Shown in pieces: positions 9,945 to 18,440 of a stretch of 64,000 nt of DNA. The notes under the pieces are model-generated. The model saw nothing but the letters and a program-made list of their open reading frames with translations, made no database searches and had not been told where the DNA came from. Every line of letters begins with the position of its first letter. Position 1 is the stretch's first letter. This DNA is from Pseudomonas fluvialis (GTDB lineage Bacteria; Pseudomonadota; Gammaproteobacteria; Pseudomonadales; Pseudomonadaceae): positions 1 to 64,000 of the forward strand of contig NZ_NMQV01000006.1 in the NCBI RefSeq assembly GCF_002234375.1, read 5' to 3'. Both the position numbers and the translations under genes were made by a program.

Positions 9945-10862
9945 ATGAACCGCAACGACCTGCGTCGCGTCGACCTGAACATGCTGATCGTCTTCGAGAC
10001 CCTCATGCATGAGCGCAGTGTCACTCGCGCTGCCGAAAAGCTGTTTCTGGGGCAACCAGCCATCAGCGCCGCACTAGGACGGCTGCGCAACCTGTTCAAC
10101 GACCCTCTGTTCGTGCGCAGCGGGCGCAGCATGGAACCCACGGCACGGGCGAGGGAAATCTTCGCGCTGTTGACGCCCGCCCTCGATTCGATCTCCAGCG
10201 CCGTAAGCCGGGCAACAGACTTCAACCCTGCTACTAGCCAGGCAGTATTTCGACTGGGCTTGTCCGACGATGTTGAGTTCGCCCTACTACCGCCCTTGCT
10301 ACGCCGACTACGCGCGGAAGCACCCGGCGTTACCCTGGTGGTACGTCGCGCCAACTATCTGTTGATGCCGGGTTTGCTCGCTTCCGGTGAGATCAGCGTA
10401 GGCGTCAGCTACACCGAGGAATTACCCGCCAATGCCAAACGCAAAGTACTACGTCGCAGCGTGCCCCGTCTGCTGAGAGCCGACAGCATACCTGGCAACC
10501 TGTCGCTGGATGACTACTGCAACCGCCCCCATGCCCTGGTCTCCTTCGCTGGCGATCTCAGTGGTTTTATCGATGAAGAACTACATAAGCTGGGGCGCAA
10601 ACGTCGCGTAGTTCTCGCCGTACCCCAGTTCAGCGGCCTGGGAGCGTTGCTGGCCGGCACCGACCTGCTGGCCAGCATTCCCGACTACACGGCCAGCGTT
10701 CTACAGGCCGGCGGCGGCCTGCGCGTGGAAAACCTGCCACTGCCTGCCCCCAGCTTCGAGCTGCATATGGTCTGGCCCGGCGTACAAGACACCGACCCGG
10801 CGGAGCGCTGGCTACGCTCGCGCATCCAGATGTTCTGTGCCGATCCCGACAGTCTTGGCTGA
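9945..10862 (+). CDS. mexT: LysR-type activator MexT
   Basis: A 305-residue LysR regulator. The winged helix-turn-helix covers about residues 5-65 (SVTRAAEKLFLGQPAISAAL) and is followed by the linker and a periplasmic-binding-protein-like effector domain. The N-terminus MNRNDLRRVDLN and the position between mexS and mexE identify MexT, the redox-responsive activator of the MexEF pump. The start at 9945 gives the length of functional MexT. The gene is intact; no frameshift or repeat insertion of the kind that silences mexT in some P. aeruginosa strains is seen. Expected targets are mexE and mexS. Confidence 0.93.
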   Translation: MNRNDLRRVDLNMLIVFETLMHERSVTRAAEKLFLGQPAISAALGRLRNLFNDPLFVRSGRSMEPTARAREIFALLTPALDSISSAVSRATDFNPATSQAVFRLGLSDDVEFALLPPLLRRLRAEAPGVTLVVRRANYLLMPGLLASGEISVGVSYTEELPANAKRKVLRRSVPRLLRADSIPGNLSLDDYCNRPHALVSFAGDLSGFIDEELHKLGRKRRVVLAVPQFSGLGALLAGTDLLASIPDYTASVLQAGGGLRVENLPLPAPSFELHMVWPGVQDTDPAERWLRSRIQMFCADPDSLG

Positions 10863-10875
10863 ACGCCTGCCTGCG

Positions 10876-10903
10876 ATCAGTCGACAACATCATTCAGACT
10901 GAT
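10876..10903. promoter_or_regulatory. Inverted repeat upstream of mexE
   Basis: ATCAGT and ACTGAT form a perfect 6-bp inverted repeat with 16 bases between, just after the mexT stop and about 85 bases before mexE. Position and ATCA/TGAT half-sites suit a LysR (MexT) binding site; the spacing differs from the published box, so this is a candidate only. Confidence 0.4.
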
Positions 10904-10988
10904 AAACACCTTCGCTACATTCGATTCGTCGTCCTACAGCTCTCCACGCAGACTCCGCCCCCCAGCCCCTTGCCCTGCGGAGTCCTTC

Positions 10989-12230
10989 ATGCAACCTGTC
11001 CTCCATCCTGTTCATCACTGGCTAGCTGTGTTACTCGGCAGTTTGTTATTGAGCGGATGTGGCGAGGCGCCACCGACTCCTTCAGCAGCTAGCGCAGCCC
11101 AGGTCAGCGTGGCCGAGGTGATCGAACAGCCGATCAATGAATGGGACGAGTTCACCGGACGCCTGGAGGCGCCCGAGTCGGTCGAGGTGCGCCCACGCGT
11201 CTCCGGCTACATCGACAAGGTGGCCTTCGACGAAGGCAGCCTGGTGAAGAAAGGCGACCTGCTGTTCCAGATTGACCCGCGCCCGTTTCAAGCCGAGGTC
11301 AAGCGCTTGCAGGCCCAGCTGCAACAGGCCCGCGCCAGCCAGACACGTGCCGCCAACGAAGCGCGCCGCGGCGAGCGCCTGCGCCAGAGCAACGCCATCT
11401 CCGCTGAACTGGCCGACGCCCGCGCCAGCGCCGCCACCGAGGCCCAGGCCGTAGTCGCCGCGATCCAGGCCGAACTGGACAACGCGCGGCTCAACCTCAG
11501 CTTCACCCGCATCACCTCGCCGATCGACGGCCGCGTCAGCCGCGCCGAGATCACCGAAGGCAACCTGGTCGGTGCCGGCCAGTCGCTGCTGACCAGCGTG
11601 GTTTCCACCGACAAGGTCTACGCCTACTTCGACGCCGACGAGCGCGTATTTCTCAAGTACATCGAGCTGGCGCGCCAGGCCGGCAGCGATGCCCGTGGCG
11701 CCAGCCCGGTGTACCTCGGCCTGTCCAGCGAAGCTGGCCACCCGCACGAAGGCCAGCTGGACTTCCTCGACAACCAGGTCAATCCGCGCACCGGCACCAT
11801 CCGTGGCCGCGCCGTGTTCGACAACCGCGACGGCCGCTTCACCCCCGGTCTCTATGCGCGCCTCAAGCTGGTCGGCAGCGCCACCTACCCGGCCGCACTG
11901 ATCAAGGACGATGCGGTCGGTACCGATCTGGGCAAGAAGTTCGTCCTGGTCCTCGACAAGGACAACGCCGTGCAGTACCGCGCCATCGAGCTCGGTCCGA
12001 AGCTGGAAGGCCTGCGCATCGTGCGCCAGGGCCTGGCCAAGGGCGAGAAGATCGTGGTCAACGGCCTGCAGCGCGCCATGCCTGGCGCCACCGTCGATCC
12101 GCAATCCGTGCCGATGGCCGACGAAGCCACCCTCGCCCAGCTGGCGCGCCTGCGCCAGGCCGTGGATGGCCGCGCCGCTCCGCGCGTGGCCGAGAAAACC
12201 GCCAAGCCTGCCACTGCGCCGCGCGGCTAA
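10989..12230 (+). CDS. mexE: RND efflux periplasmic adaptor MexE
   Basis: A 413-residue membrane fusion protein that links the inner-membrane pump to an outer-membrane channel. It begins with a lipoprotein signal peptide ending LLLSGC, so Cys24 is the likely lipidated residue. Then come the lipoyl half-motif (EGSLVKKGDLLFQIDPRPF), a long alpha-helical hairpin (about residues 95-165), the second lipoyl half, a beta-barrel and a membrane-proximal domain. It lies 13 bases upstream of mexF. Its place after mexT makes MexE the best name over other RND adaptors. Confidence 0.94.
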   Translation: MQPVLHPVHHWLAVLLGSLLLSGCGEAPPTPSAASAAQVSVAEVIEQPINEWDEFTGRLEAPESVEVRPRVSGYIDKVAFDEGSLVKKGDLLFQIDPRPFQAEVKRLQAQLQQARASQTRAANEARRGERLRQSNAISAELADARASAATEAQAVVAAIQAELDNARLNLSFTRITSPIDGRVSRAEITEGNLVGAGQSLLTSVVSTDKVYAYFDADERVFLKYIELARQAGSDARGASPVYLGLSSEAGHPHEGQLDFLDNQVNPRTGTIRGRAVFDNRDGRFTPGLYARLKLVGSATYPAALIKDDAVGTDLGKKFVLVLDKDNAVQYRAIELGPKLEGLRIVRQGLAKGEKIVVNGLQRAMPGATVDPQSVPMADEATLAQLARLRQAVDGRAAPRVAEKTAKPATAPRG

Positions 12231-12243
12231 CAGGTAGAAGACG

Positions 12244-15200
12244 ATGAATTTCTCGCAATTCTTTATCCAGCGGCCGATCTTTGCCGCCGTGCTGTCCCTG
12301 CTGGTGCTGATCGCCGGAGCGATCTCGCTGTTCCAGCTGCCGATCAGCGAATACCCGGAAGTGGTGCCGCCCACCGTAGTGGTGCGCGCCAACTTCCCCG
12401 GCGCCAACCCCAAGGTGATCGGCGAGACCGTCGCCTCGCCGCTGGAGCAGGCCATCACCGGCGTGGAAGGCATGCTCTACATGTCGTCGCAGTCCACCGC
12501 CGACGGCAAGCTGACCCTGACCATCACCTTCGCCCTCGGCACCGACCTGGACAATGCCCAGGTACAGGTGCAGAACCGCGTGACCCGTACCATGCCGACC
12601 CTGCCCACCGAGGTGCAGCGCCTGGGCGTAACCGTGGACAAGGCCTCCCCCGACCTGACCATGGTGGTGCACCTGACCTCGCCGGATCAGCGCTACGACA
12701 TGCTCTACCTGTCCAACTACGCCGCGCTCAACGTCAAGGACGAGCTGGCGCGTCTGGACGGCGTGGGCGACGTGCAGCTGTTCGGCATGGGCAACTACTC
12801 ACTGCGCGTGTGGCTCGACCCGAACAAGGTGGCCTCACGCAACCTCACCGCCACCGATGTAGTCAACGCCATTCGCGAGCAGAACCGCCAGGTCGCCGCC
12901 GGTGCCCTCGGCGCGCCGCCCTCGGATGCCGGCAACAGCTTCCAGCTGTCGATCAACACCCAGGGCCGTCTGGTCAGCGAGGAAGAGTTCGAGAACATCA
13001 TCATCCGCGCCGGCGACGACGGCGAGATCACCCGCCTCAAGGACATCGCCCGCATCGAGCTGGGCTCCAGCCAGTACGCCCTGCGCTCGCTACTGAACAA
13101 CCAGCCGGCCGTGGCCATCCCGGTGTTCCAGCGCCCCGGCTCGAATGCCATCGAGATCTCCGACTCGGTGCGTGCACGCATGGCCGAGTTGAAGCAAAGC
13201 TTCCCGCAGGGCGTGGACTACGAGATCGTCTACGACCCGACCATCTTCGTGCGCGGTTCCATCGAGGCGGTGGTGCATACCCTGCTCGAAGCCATCGTGC
13301 TGGTGGTGCTGGTGGTGGTGCTGTTCCTGCAGACCTGGCGCGCCTCGATCATCCCGCTGGCCGCCGTGCCGGTGTCGCTGATTGGCACCTTCGCGGTGAT
13401 GCACCTGTTCGGCTTCTCGCTCAACGCCCTGTCGCTGTTCGGCCTGGTGCTGGCCATCGGCATCGTGGTGGACGACGCCATCGTGGTGGTGGAGAACGTC
13501 GAGAGGAACATCGGCCTCGGCAAGTCGCCGGTGGAAGCTACCCGCCAGGCCATGAAGGAAGTGACCGGCCCGATCGTCGCAACGGCCCTGGTGCTGTGCG
13601 CCGTGTTCGTGCCGACCGCCTTTATCTCCGGCCTCACCGGACAGTTCTACCAGCAGTTCGCCCTGACCATCGCCATCTCCACGGTGATCTCGGCGTTCAA
13701 CTCGCTGACCTTGTCGCCGGCCCTGGCCGCCGTGCTGCTGAAGGATCACCACGCGCCCAAGGACCGCTTCTCCCGCGTGCTGGACAAGCTGTTCGGTGGC
13801 TGGCTGTTCAACCCGTTCAACCGCTTCTTCGACCGCGCCAGCCATGGCTACGTCAGCACCGTGAAGCGCGTGCTGCGCGGAAGCGGAATCGCCCTGCTGG
13901 TCTACGGCGGCCTGCTGGTGCTCGGCTACCTGGGGTTCTCCAGCACGCCGACCGGTTTCGTGCCGCAGCAGGACAAGCAGTACCTGGTCGCCTTCGCCCA
14001 GCTGCCGGACGCCGCCACCCTCGACCGCACCGAGGCGGTGATCAAGCGCATGTCGGAAATCGCCGGCAAGCACCCGGGCGTGGAGAACACCGTGGCCTTC
14101 CCGGGCCTGTCGATCAATGGCTTCACCAACAGCCCGAACAGCGGCATCGTGTTCACCCCGCTCAAGCCGTTTGATGAGCGCAAGGACCCGAGCATGTCCG
14201 CCGGGGCGATCGCCGCCGAGCTGAATGCCCAGTTCGCGGGTATCCAGGACGCCTACATCGCCATCTTCCCGCCGCCGCCCGTGCAGGGCCTGGGCACCAT
14301 CGGTGGCTTCCGCCTGCAGGTGGAGGATCGCGGCAGCCTGGGTTATGAGGAGTTGTACAAGCAGACCCAGAACATCCTGGCCAAGGCCCGTGCATTGCCG
14401 GAACTGGACCCGATGTCGGTGTTCACCAGCTACCAGGTCAATGTGCCGCAGATCGATGCCAACATCGACCGCGAGAAGGCCAAGACCCACGGCGTGGCCA
14501 TCAGCGACATCTTCGACACCCTGCAGGTGTACCTGGGCTCGCTGTACGCCAACGACTTCAACCGTTTCGGTCGCACTTATCAGGTCAACGTCCAGGCCGA
14601 CCAGCAGTTCCGCCTGGAGCCGGAGCAGATCGGCCAGCTCAAGGTGCGCAACAACCGTGGCGAGATGATCCCGCTGTCCACCTTCGTCAAGGTCGATAGC
14701 GCCTCGGGCCCGGACCGGGTGATGCACTACAACGGCTTCCTCACCGCCGAGATCAACGGTGCGGCGGCGCCCGGCTACAGCTCCGGCCAGGCCGAGGCGG
14801 CCATCGCCAAGCTGCTCGACGAGGAACTGCCCAACGGCATGACCTACGAGTGGACCGAGCTGACCTACCAGCAGATCCTCGCCGGCAACACCGCGATCTT
14901 CATCTTCCCGCTCTGCGTGCTGCTGGCCTTCCTGGTGCTGGCCGCCCAGTACGAGAGCTGGAGCCTGCCGCTGGCGGTGATCCTGATCGTGCCGACCGTG
15001 CTGTTCTCCGCCATCACCGGGGTGATCCTGGCCGGCGGCGACAACAACGTGTTCACCCAGATCGGCCTGATCGTGCTGGTGGGCCTGGCGTGCAAGAACG
15101 CCATCCTCATCGTCGAGTTCGCCAAGGAGAAGCAGGAAGAAGGCCTGGACCGCGTCAGCGCCGTGCTGGAAGCCTGCCGCCTGCGTCTGCGTCCGATCCT

Positions 15201-15426
15201 GATGACCTCCATCGCCTTCATCATGGGCGTGGTGCCGCTGGTGCTGTCGTCCGGCGCGGGTGCCGAAATGCGCCATGCCATGGGCGTGGCGGTGTTCAGC
15301 GGGATGATCGGTGTGACCTTCTTCGGCCTACTGCTGACCCCGGTGTTCTACGTGCTGATTCGCGCCTTTGTGGAGAAACGCGAGGCGCGCAGAGCCGAGC
15401 AGATTGCTCACCAAGGACGGACATGA
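12244..15426 (+). CDS. mexF: RND multidrug efflux transporter MexF
   Basis: A 1060-residue HAE1-family proton-driven exporter of hydrophobic drugs (chloramphenicol, fluoroquinolones and trimethoprim in P. aeruginosa). The N-terminal FFIQRPIFAAVLS helix, two large periplasmic loops and two blocks of transmembrane helices are intact. The proton-relay aspartate pair is in GIVVDDAIVVVENVER near residue 410. Length is typical. No outer-membrane factor follows: the next gene is tRNA-Val, so this pump probably uses an OprM/TolC-type channel encoded elsewhere. Confidence 0.95.
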   Translation: MNFSQFFIQRPIFAAVLSLLVLIAGAISLFQLPISEYPEVVPPTVVVRANFPGANPKVIGETVASPLEQAITGVEGMLYMSSQSTADGKLTLTITFALGTDLDNAQVQVQNRVTRTMPTLPTEVQRLGVTVDKASPDLTMVVHLTSPDQRYDMLYLSNYAALNVKDELARLDGVGDVQLFGMGNYSLRVWLDPNKVASRNLTATDVVNAIREQNRQVAAGALGAPPSDAGNSFQLSINTQGRLVSEEEFENIIIRAGDDGEITRLKDIARIELGSSQYALRSLLNNQPAVAIPVFQRPGSNAIEISDSVRARMAELKQSFPQGVDYEIVYDPTIFVRGSIEAVVHTLLEAIVLVVLVVVLFLQTWRASIIPLAAVPVSLIGTFAVMHLFGFSLNALSLFGLVLAIGIVVDDAIVVVENVERNIGLGKSPVEATRQAMKEVTGPIVATALVLCAVFVPTAFISGLTGQFYQQFALTIAISTVISAFNSLTLSPALAAVLLKDHHAPKDRFSRVLDKLFGGWLFNPFNRFFDRASHGYVSTVKRVLRGSGIALLVYGGLLVLGYLGFSSTPTGFVPQQDKQYLVAFAQLPDAATLDRTEAVIKRMSEIAGKHPGVENTVAFPGLSINGFTNSPNSGIVFTPLKPFDERKDPSMSAGAIAAELNAQFAGIQDAYIAIFPPPPVQGLGTIGGFRLQVEDRGSLGYEELYKQTQNILAKARALPELDPMSVFTSYQVNVPQIDANIDREKAKTHGVAISDIFDTLQVYLGSLYANDFNRFGRTYQVNVQADQQFRLEPEQIGQLKVRNNRGEMIPLSTFVKVDSASGPDRVMHYNGFLTAEINGAAAPGYSSGQAEAAIAKLLDEELPNGMTYEWTELTYQQILAGNTAIFIFPLCVLLAFLVLAAQYESWSLPLAVILIVPTVLFSAITGVILAGGDNNVFTQIGLIVLVGLACKNAILIVEFAKEKQEEGLDRVSAVLEACRLRLRPILMTSIAFIMGVVPLVLSSGAGAEMRHAMGVAVFSGMIGVTFFGLLLTPVFYVLIRAFVEKREARRAEQIAHQGRT

Positions 15427-15565
15427 AGCCTTGATGGACGCCGCAGCCACTGCCATGCAACACGCCACCCTGCGCGCCCGTCACACGCGGCGCGCAGCTG
15501 CACATACACTCAGCAAAGCGTAACGCCCACAGCAGATGAGGTTTTTCCAGGCCATGCAAAGCAAA

Positions 15566-15591
15566 AAGGGCGACCCTTACGGATCGCCCTT
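15566..15591 (-). terminator. Terminator after tRNA-Val
   Basis: An 8-bp stem (AAGGGCGA/TCGCCCTT) with a ten-base loop is followed on the minus strand by a run of T. It lies about 30 bases past the tRNA-Val 3' end and could also limit read-through from mexF. Confidence 0.75.
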
Positions 15592-15619
15592 CTAAGCCCC
15601 GCGCTAGACGGGTTTTGTT

Positions 15620-15696
15620 TGGTAGGCACAATTGGACTCGAACCAACGACCCCCACCATGTCAAGGTGGTGCTCTAACCAACTGAGCTATGTGCCT
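15620..15696 (-). tRNA. tRNA-Val (anticodon GAC)
   Basis: A 77-base cloverleaf on the minus strand: acceptor AGGCACA/TGTGCCT, D-loop AGCTCAGTTGGTTAGAGC, anticodon stem CCACC/GGTGG around TTGACAT (anticodon GAC, reading GTC), T-arm GGTTCGAGTCC and encoded CCA. A consensus promoter lies just upstream and a hairpin terminator just downstream, so it is transcribed alone. Confidence 0.97.
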
Positions 15697-15708
15697 GTGT
15701 TGGCGCGC

Positions 15709-15736
15709 ATTCTACCTGCATCAACCTGCCTGTCAA
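15709..15736 (-). promoter_or_regulatory. Sigma-70 promoter of tRNA-Val
   Basis: On the minus strand a perfect -35 TTGACA (15731-15736) and a -10 TAGAAT (15709-15714) are separated by 16 bases. A GC-rich stretch (GCGCGCC) follows the -10, as expected for a growth-rate-controlled stable RNA promoter. The tRNA begins about 12 bases downstream. Confidence 0.8.
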
Positions 15737-15891
15737 CAAGCAATTACGCTAACCTGCTGAAAAAAGGCATTTTTTACATCCCAAAAGAAAGTGCGGCGAA
15801 CTGTAAAGTATTTCATACAGGGGCTAGCCGGCCGCTCACGGCTCGGTTAGCATCAGCCCATCTGTAAAGAATAATAAACAGAGGTTGCAAT

Positions 15892-17175
15892 ATGACGCAC
15901 ATCGCCTATCCCCCTTCTTTTTACGCTGCTTCGGCCAACGTAAGTCCGCAACGTCCCGCCCTGCACGGTGAGGTAGAAACCGATGTGTGCGTAATCGGCG
16001 CCGGCTATACCGGACTGTCCACTGCCCTGTTCCTCCTTGAGCATGGCTTCAAGGTCTGCATTCTGGAAGCGGCCAAGGTCGGTTTTGGCGCATCTGGCCG
16101 CAACGGTGGGCAGATCGTCAACAGCTACAGCCGCGATATCGATGTGATCGAGCGTAGCGTCGACCCCAAGAAGGCCCAACTGATGGGCGAGATGGCCTTC
16201 GAAGGCGGGCGCATCATTCGTGATCGTGTGCAGCGCTATCAGATCGCTTGCGACCTCAAGGATGGTGGGGTGTTCGCCGCTTTCAATGCCAAGCAAATGA
16301 AGCACCTGGAAGCCCAAAAGCGTCTGTGGCAGCGTTTCGGGCATCAACAACTGGAAATCCTCGATCAGCAGCAGATTCGCCAGGTCGTCGCCTGCGACAA
16401 CTATGTAGGCGGCATGCTCGACATGAGCGGCGGACACATTCACCCGCTTAACCTGGCCCTGGGCGAAGCCGCCGCGGTAGAGGCCCTCGGCGGGGCGATC
16501 TATGAACAAAGCCCGGCGACCAGGATCGAACGCGGCAACCAGCCTCGCGTGCATACGGCACAGGGCAGCATCAAGGCACGTTTTGTCGTGGTGGCCGGCA
16601 ACGCCTACCTGGGCAACCTGCTGCCGGAGCTGGCCGCCAAGTCGATGCCGTGTGGCAGCCAGGTGATCGCCACCGAGCCACTCAGCGCCGAGCAGGCCGC
16701 CAGCCTGCTGCCGCAGGACTACTGTGTGGAAGATTGCAACTACCTGCTCGACTACTTCCGCCTGTCGGCCGACAAACGCCTGATCTATGGTGGCGGAGTG
16801 GTCTATGGGGCGCGTGATCCGGCGAATATCGAAGCCATCATCCGGCCGAAGATGCTCAAGACCTTTCCGCAACTGCAGAATGTGAAGATCGACTATGCCT
16901 GGACGGGTAACTTCCTGCTGACCCTCTCGCGCCTGCCACAGGTCGGACGCCTCGCTGACAACATCTACTACTCGCAAGGCTGCAGCGGACACGGAGTGAC
17001 CTATACCCATGTTGCCGGCAAGGTGCTCGCCGAAGCACTGCGCGGCCAGGCTGAACGCTTCGATGCCTTTGCCAGCCTGCCGCACTACCCCTTCCCGGGC
17101 GGTCGCTTGCTGCGAGTGCCATTGACCGCGCTCGGCGCTACCTACTACAGCCTGCGCGACAAACTCGGCTTCTGA
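15892..17175 (+). CDS. FAD-dependent amine oxidase, PuuB-like
   Basis: A 427-residue D-amino-acid-oxidase-superfamily flavoprotein. An N-terminal dinucleotide-binding fold at about residues 30-60 (VIGAGYTGLSTALFLLEHGF) is followed by FGASGRNGGQI, a signature of gamma-glutamylputrescine oxidase PuuB/OrdL. The C-terminal WTGNFLLTLSRLPQVGRLAD closes the FAD site. The family oxidises substituted polyamines or secondary amines in catabolism. No other putrescine genes are adjacent, so the exact substrate is open. GAGG lies upstream of the ATG. The gene stands alone between tRNA-Val and an OsmC gene. Confidence 0.85.
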   Translation: MTHIAYPPSFYAASANVSPQRPALHGEVETDVCVIGAGYTGLSTALFLLEHGFKVCILEAAKVGFGASGRNGGQIVNSYSRDIDVIERSVDPKKAQLMGEMAFEGGRIIRDRVQRYQIACDLKDGGVFAAFNAKQMKHLEAQKRLWQRFGHQQLEILDQQQIRQVVACDNYVGGMLDMSGGHIHPLNLALGEAAAVEALGGAIYEQSPATRIERGNQPRVHTAQGSIKARFVVVAGNAYLGNLLPELAAKSMPCGSQVIATEPLSAEQAASLLPQDYCVEDCNYLLDYFRLSADKRLIYGGGVVYGARDPANIEAIIRPKMLKTFPQLQNVKIDYAWTGNFLLTLSRLPQVGRLADNIYYSQGCSGHGVTYTHVAGKVLAEALRGQAERFDAFASLPHYPFPGGRLLRVPLTALGATYYSLRDKLGF

Positions 17176-17361
17176 GTCATTTCGACAGAGGCAAACCTTT
17201 CAGTCGGCCATTGTGCAGCACAGCCAGGCGGGTCAATACGCCTGGCTGCCCTCCTCGACAACTGCAAGCCGCCTAGCAATTCTCCTTTATGCGCTGCCTG
17301 TCTGTCTCCAGGCGCAGAACCGTTCGCCACGCCCCGATAACCACTATATAGCCACCGCCCA

Positions 17362-17379
17362 AATACCCCACAGGGTATT
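17362..17379. repeat. Short inverted repeat before the OsmC gene
   Basis: AATACCC and GGGTATT form a 7-bp inverted repeat with a four-base spacer, about 90 bases before the OsmC-family gene. It could be an operator or a weak terminator of the upstream oxidase gene; no T-run follows. The remaining bases of 17176-17467 show nothing else I can support. Confidence 0.35.
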
Positions 17380-17467
17380 GATCCAAATCATGGTGGTTTC
17401 TCCAAGGCGCACTACGCTGGCCAGGTAATTCATCCCGATTCATCTACACAGGCAGAAGGAAACGTTC

Positions 17468-17902
17468 ATGGCGATGAAAACCATCCGTGCCACTGGCCAG
17501 CTCAATGCCGGCATGGCCATCCACGTACAGTGTGGTCAGCAAACGCTCACCATGGATCAACCGAAGAATGCTGGCGGACAGGACCTTGGTCCGACGCCAC
17601 TGGAAGCCATTCTTGCTGCCGTGGCAGGCTGCTTCGGCACGATTGGCCGATTCATCGCGCATCAGCAAAAGATCAATCTGCGCGGCATGCGCTTCGAGCT
17701 GGAGGCCGACTACGATCCGGATGGCCTGCTAGGGCGTAACAGTGAAGTACGCCCGGGCTTCCAGGAGCTGCGTGTCATCGTGGATATCGATGCCGACCTG
17801 GACCAGGCCGGCAAGGCTGACCTGCTGGCGCTCATCGAGCAGCGCTGCCCAGTGGCCGACAACCTGGCGCATGGTACTCGCCTGGTCAGCCGGCTAGCCT
17901 GA
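17468..17902 (+). CDS. OsmC-family peroxiredoxin
   Basis: A 144-residue protein of the OsmC/Ohr fold, which reduces organic hydroperoxides with a pair of cysteines. Both are present: Cys55 in AVAGCFGTIG and Cys127 in EQRCPVADNL. The C-terminal NLAHGTRLVSRL also fits the family. AAGGA precedes the ATG at 17468; the ATG two codons later is also possible. It stands alone, and whether it is closer to OsmC or to the YhfA subgroup cannot be settled by eye. Confidence 0.9.
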   Translation: MAMKTIRATGQLNAGMAIHVQCGQQTLTMDQPKNAGGQDLGPTPLEAILAAVAGCFGTIGRFIAHQQKINLRGMRFELEADYDPDGLLGRNSEVRPGFQELRVIVDIDADLDQAGKADLLALIEQRCPVADNLAHGTRLVSRLA

Positions 17903-17917
17903 AAAGCAGCAGCACTC

Positions 17918-18376
17918 TCAACGGACCTGAAAACGCTGTTCGAGCAGCTTGCGATCGCCCTGGAACACCATGAAGTGCCACTCGCCGGGTACCACCTCAT
18001 GCGGCTCGCTGAACTCGAAGGCCATCAGGTCCGGCTGCCCTGCAGCACTCAGTGCCTGGGTCACCACAAACTTGTCGTGCCGCTGGCCATCCGGCGTCAC
18101 CACACCTGGCGTCAGATACAGCAAGGTCAGCGGCTGCTCGCCAGCCTGCTTGCCGCTCAACTGGTAGCGCAGGCCGAACTTGCTGCCCAGTCGGGCGGGA
18201 ATCTCCTGGCCGGGAATGATGCGTTGATTCTGCCGCGTCAGCACCCGTTGTCCCGGCTCAAAGTGTTGATGGCGAGTTTCGAACAGACCGTACTCGACCG
18301 CACCAACCACCTGTACCTCGGCCTGCAGCAAGCCCGCCTGGGCGCACAGCGCCATGCCCATCAATATGCGTTTCAT
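17918..18376 (-). CDS. Secreted DUF3859 protein
   Basis: A 152-residue protein with a cleavable signal peptide (MKRILMGMALCAQAGLLQA). The mature part begins VQVVGAVEYGLFET, the characteristic opening of DUF3859, and runs as predicted beta strands, including the PHEVVPGEWHFMVFQGDRKL segment. The function is unknown; the architecture suggests a small periplasmic beta-sandwich. GGAGGG lies five bases before the chosen ATG at 18376. It lies downstream of the REC-HD-GYP gene on the same strand with a 64-base gap. Confidence 0.85.
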   Translation of the reverse strand: MKRILMGMALCAQAGLLQAEVQVVGAVEYGLFETRHQHFEPGQRVLTRQNQRIIPGQEIPARLGSKFGLRYQLSGKQAGEQPLTLLYLTPGVVTPDGQRHDKFVVTQALSAAGQPDLMAFEFSEPHEVVPGEWHFMVFQGDRKLLEQRFQVR

Positions 18377-18440
18377 GACATCCCTCCGTTTGTTGCGCAG
18401 AGGGTAATGACGTAACGATGACAGCATCATGACAGCCGCT

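Noticed and set aside
13090..15276. A 728-codon open frame antisense to mexF
   Set aside because: Long antisense frames arise from GC-rich codon use; this one is His/Gln/Asp-rich without domains, and mexF is clearly the gene.
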